8,958 nucleotides of DNA from Chloroflexi bacterium UBA2235 (lineage in GTDB: Bacteria > Chloroflexota > UBA11872 > UBA12225). The stretch covers positions 1,827 through 10,784 of the forward strand of contig DDYL01000131.1 in NCBI GenBank assembly GCA_002347925.1, given 5' to 3'. Below are positions 6,532 to 8,958 of the stretch, piece by piece (within the stretch, counting starts at the first letter, position 1; each line of letters begins with the position of its first letter). Under the pieces are notes generated by a model, which saw only the letters and a list, made by a program, of their open reading frames with translations, had not been told where the DNA came from and did no database searches. The position numbers were made by a program, and so were the translations under genes.

Positions 6532-8958
6532 CTAGCGGTCGCGCTCACCTGTCGCGAGCGCCGCCTGCGCCGCTGCGAGCCGTGCAATGACAACCCGGAA
6601 CGGTGAACAGGACACGTAATCGAGGCCCGTTTGGAAACAGAACTCCACGGACGACGGTTCGCCACCGTGCTCGCCGCAAATCCCGACCTTGAGGTTTGGA
6701 CGGGTCTTGCGACCGCGTGAGGTGCCGATCTCGAGCAACTGCCCCACGCCTTCACGATCAAGGACCTGAAATGGATCGTCCTGAAGAATGCGCCGCTCAA
6801 CATACATTGGCAAGAACCGGCTCGAGTCGTCTCGCGAAAGGCCGAACGTCGTCTGGGTGAGGTCGTTCGTTCCGAAAGAGAAGAATTCGGCAAGCTCGGC
6901 AATCTTGTCCGCCAGAAGTGCCGCACGTGGCAACTCGATCATGGTGCCGACCATGAATTCGATATGGACCCCGGATCCGTCCAGCTCCTCGTGGGCAACC
7001 CGGCGAACAATGCTCTCCTGCGCACGATACTCGTTCAAGTCACTGACCAACGGGATCATGATCTCCGGATGGACAACGACCCCTTCACGGGCGACTACTA
7101 CCGCAGCTCGGAAAATCGCCCGTGCCTGCATCTCTGTGATTTCCGGGTACTGGATCCCAAGTCGGCAACCGCGGAAGCCAAGCATGGGGTTCTGCTCATG
7201 CAGGGCCTCGATCCGCTGCCGAACTTCATGGGATGTCCGACCAGTCACATGAGCGAGTTCATCAATCTGTTCGTCTTCGCGGGGAAGGAACTCATGAAGA
7301 GGCGGGTCAAGCGTGCGGATCGTGACCGGGAAACCATCCATGGCCCGGAACAGACCCTCAAAATCCCGCTGCTGGAATGGCAGCAGGTTCTCAAGCGCTT
7401 GCCTCCGATCAGCGACCGAATCGGCCAGGATCATTTCACGCATCGTGCGCGTTCGAGGCTCCTCGGGATGATTGGGATCATCGAAGAACATGTGTTCGGT
7501 CCGGCACAGGCCAATTCCCTCGGCCCCGAACTCACGTGCCTTGATAGCGTCGCGCGGAACGTCAGCGTTTGCACGAACCCTCATCGTCCGGAATTCATCC
7601 GACCACGTCATCAACGTGCCGAAATCGTCACCCAACTCCGGCTCCACGGTTGGAACGAGACCGACGTACACATTCCCGGTCGTGCCGTCCAGCGTGATGA
7701 AATCACCGACATCCACTCGGACACCGTGGCACATGAAATGACTTTCGTCATCACTGATCACGATGTCCTTGGCACCCACGATGCACGACTTACCCATGCC
7801 ACGCGCCACGACGGCAGCATGGCTGGTCGGGCCACCGGTTGAGGTCAGGATGCCTTGCGCTTCGATCATTCCTCGCAAGTCTTCAGGAGACGTCTCACGA
7901 CGGACCAGGATGACCTTTTCACCCGCCTTGCCCTCGGCTTCGGCGGTTTGCGCGGTAAAGCACACCTTGCCGATTGCCGCCCCCGGACCGGCCTTGATAC
8001 CCGTCGCAATTGGCTTGGCACCCGACTTCGGGTCGATGACCGGGTACAGAAGCTGAACCAAATCTCCGGGCGGGACGCGTTGCACCGCGGTCTTGCGATC
8101 AATCACCCCCTCGTTTGCGAGGTCCACCGCAATGCGCACAGCCGCCCCACCGGTCCGCTTCCCGTTACGGGTCTGAAGCATGTACAACTTGCCACGCTCG
8201 ATCGTGAACTCGAGATCTTGCATGTCTCGATAATGCTTCTCGAGGCGCTCCGCGATTGCGACGAACTCGTTGTAGACACCAGGAAGCATCGGGTCATCAC
8301 GCATTTCGCTGATGTGCTTCGGGGTGCGGATTCCTGCAACAACGTCCTCGCCCTGCGCGTTTCGAAGGTAGTCTCCAAAGAGCTCCTTTACGCCAGTCGA
8401 TGGATTCCGAGTGAACGCCACACCGGTACCAGAGTCGTCCCCCATGTTTCCAAAAACCATGGTCTGGACGTTGACACCCGTGCCCAGATCGTCCGAAATC
8501 TTCTCGCGACGCCGGTAGACGATTGCACGGTCGTTATTCCAGGAGCGGAACACGGCTTCAACGGCGCCTCGGAGCTGCTCATTCGGGTCTGAAGGAAACT
8601 CGTGGCCGGTGTGGTGTTCGATGATTCCCTTGTAGGCAGCAATGACAGCAAGGAGGTCGGAGGCCGAAAGTTCGGGGTCCGACTGCACGCCAGCCTTCAC
8701 GCGCTGCGCTGAAAGGGCATGCTCGAATGCGTCCTTCTCTATCTCAAGGACCACGCTTCCAAACATTTGGATGAACCGTCGGTAGGAGTCGTATGCGAAG
8801 CGTGGGTTCCCGGTCGCCTTGGCCAGACCCTCAACGGTTGTGTCGTTGAGACCCAGGTTCAGGATGGTGTCCATCATCCCGGGCATGGAGAACTTCGCGC
8901 CGGAGCGAACCGAGACGAGGAGTGGGTTGACCGGATCACCGAATTTCTTGCCGCTGGC
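6532..8958 (-). CDS. ppdK: Pyruvate phosphate dikinase (5' end outside window)
   Basis: PPDK reversibly converts pyruvate, ATP and phosphate into phosphoenolpyruvate, AMP and pyrophosphate in the cytoplasm. The frame is open to the window edge; 808 residues are visible. The family is about 875-900 aa, so roughly 75 N-terminal residues are missing. Visible in order: the nucleotide-binding ATP-grasp part (SMPGMMDTILNLGLND, then GVAFTRNPSTG and LYMLQTRNGKRTG), the swivelling phosphohistidine domain, and the C-terminal PEP/pyruvate barrel. The phosphohistidine domain carries GGPTSHAAVVARGMGKS, with the catalytic His codon at 7819-7821. The barrel carries GIGLCRTEHMFF, FFSFGTNDLTQTT and GICGEHGGEPSS, the last with the catalytic Cys codon at 6676-6678. 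The His-Cys distance (381 residues) agrees with known PPDKs. The intact TSHA and CGEHGGEP motifs argue for an active PPDK rather than PEP synthase. It is upstream of dnaG on the same strand but separated by a probable terminator. Confidence 0.97.
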   Translation of the reverse strand, partial: ASGKKFGDPVNPLLVSVRSGAKFSMPGMMDTILNLGLNDTTVEGLAKATGNPRFAYDSYRRFIQMFGSVVLEIEKDAFEHALSAQRVKAGVQSDPELSASDLLAVIAAYKGIIEHHTGHEFPSDPNEQLRGAVEAVFRSWNNDRAIVYRRREKISDDLGTGVNVQTMVFGNMGDDSGTGVAFTRNPSTGVKELFGDYLRNAQGEDVVAGIRTPKHISEMRDDPMLPGVYNEFVAIAERLEKHYRDMQDLEFTIERGKLYMLQTRNGKRTGGAAVRIAVDLANEGVIDRKTAVQRVPPGDLVQLLYPVIDPKSGAKPIATGIKAGPGAAIGKVCFTAQTAEAEGKAGEKVILVRRETSPEDLRGMIEAQGILTSTGGPTSHAAVVARGMGKSCIVGAKDIVISDDESHFMCHGVRVDVGDFITLDGTTGNVYVGLVPTVEPELGDDFGTLMTWSDEFRTMRVRANADVPRDAIKAREFGAEGIGLCRTEHMFFDDPNHPEEPRTRTMREMILADSVADRRQALENLLPFQQRDFEGLFRAMDGFPVTIRTLDPPLHEFLPREDEQIDELAHVTGRTSHEVRQRIEALHEQNPMLGFRGCRLGIQYPEITEMQARAIFRAAVVVAREGVVVHPEIMIPLVSDLNEYRAQESIVRRVAHEELDGSGVHIEFMVGTMIELPRAALLADKIAELAEFFSFGTNDLTQTTFGLSRDDSSRFLPMYVERRILQDDPFQVLDREGVGQLLEIGTSRGRKTRPNLKVGICGEHGGEPSSVEFCFQTGLDYVSCSPFRVVIARLAAAQAALATGERDR

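Noticed and set aside
6964..8592. Long plus-strand open frames opposite ppdK (up to 292 codons)
   Set aside because: They lie wholly opposite the conserved PPDK coding sequence, have no family motifs, and are expected from its GC-rich codon pattern.
1..8958. CRISPR array, insertion sequence, toxin-antitoxin or defence genes
   Set aside because: No regularly spaced repeats, terminal inverted repeats, transposase motifs or recognisable defence proteins were found on either strand.

Overview
This window looks like ordinary bacterial chromosome, moderately GC-rich. A conserved housekeeping block fills the right two thirds (about 2832-8958, all minus strand). A sparse, partly gene-free accessory stretch lies on the left. 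The order on the minus strand is ppdK (pyruvate phosphate dikinase, 5' end outside the window), dnaG (primase), rpoD-type sigma-70 factor, then tRNA-Asn(GTT). From memory, ppdK next to dnaG and rpoD is an arrangement seen in Chloroflexota such as Dehalococcoidia and relatives. I therefore suggest that phylum as an inference; nothing in the window proves it.

Left part: positions 2-112 hold the last 36 codons of an unidentified plus-strand gene. An alpha/beta-hydrolase (122-946) follows, and its Shine-Dalgarno overlaps the upstream stop codon, so the two look translationally coupled. Then come about 920 bp without a convincing intact gene (947-1869), containing an AT-rich island near 1401-1470 and some broken minus-strand open stretches that may be gene relics. 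A DUF6194-family protein lies on the minus strand (1870-2340). After it there are about 490 bp (2341-2831) in which I see no gene.

Right part: tRNA-Asn (with encoded CCA) is preceded on its own strand by a compact 10-bp hairpin and a possible extended -10 promoter. The sigma factor and primase are 106 bp apart using my preferred sigma start (76 bp using the longest frame) and could share a transcript. The 177-bp gap between ppdK and dnaG holds three consecutive stem-loops. The last has a GAAA tetraloop and a following T-rich tract, as expected of an intrinsic terminator on the minus strand. dnaG-rpoD therefore probably has its own promoter or depends on read-through.

I found no CRISPR array, insertion sequence, integrase, toxin-antitoxin pair or defence system. 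I do not see a previously undescribed multi-gene system here. The most worthwhile leads are the structured ppdK-dnaG gap, the hairpin in front of tRNA-Asn, and the possible gene relics at 1068-1826.
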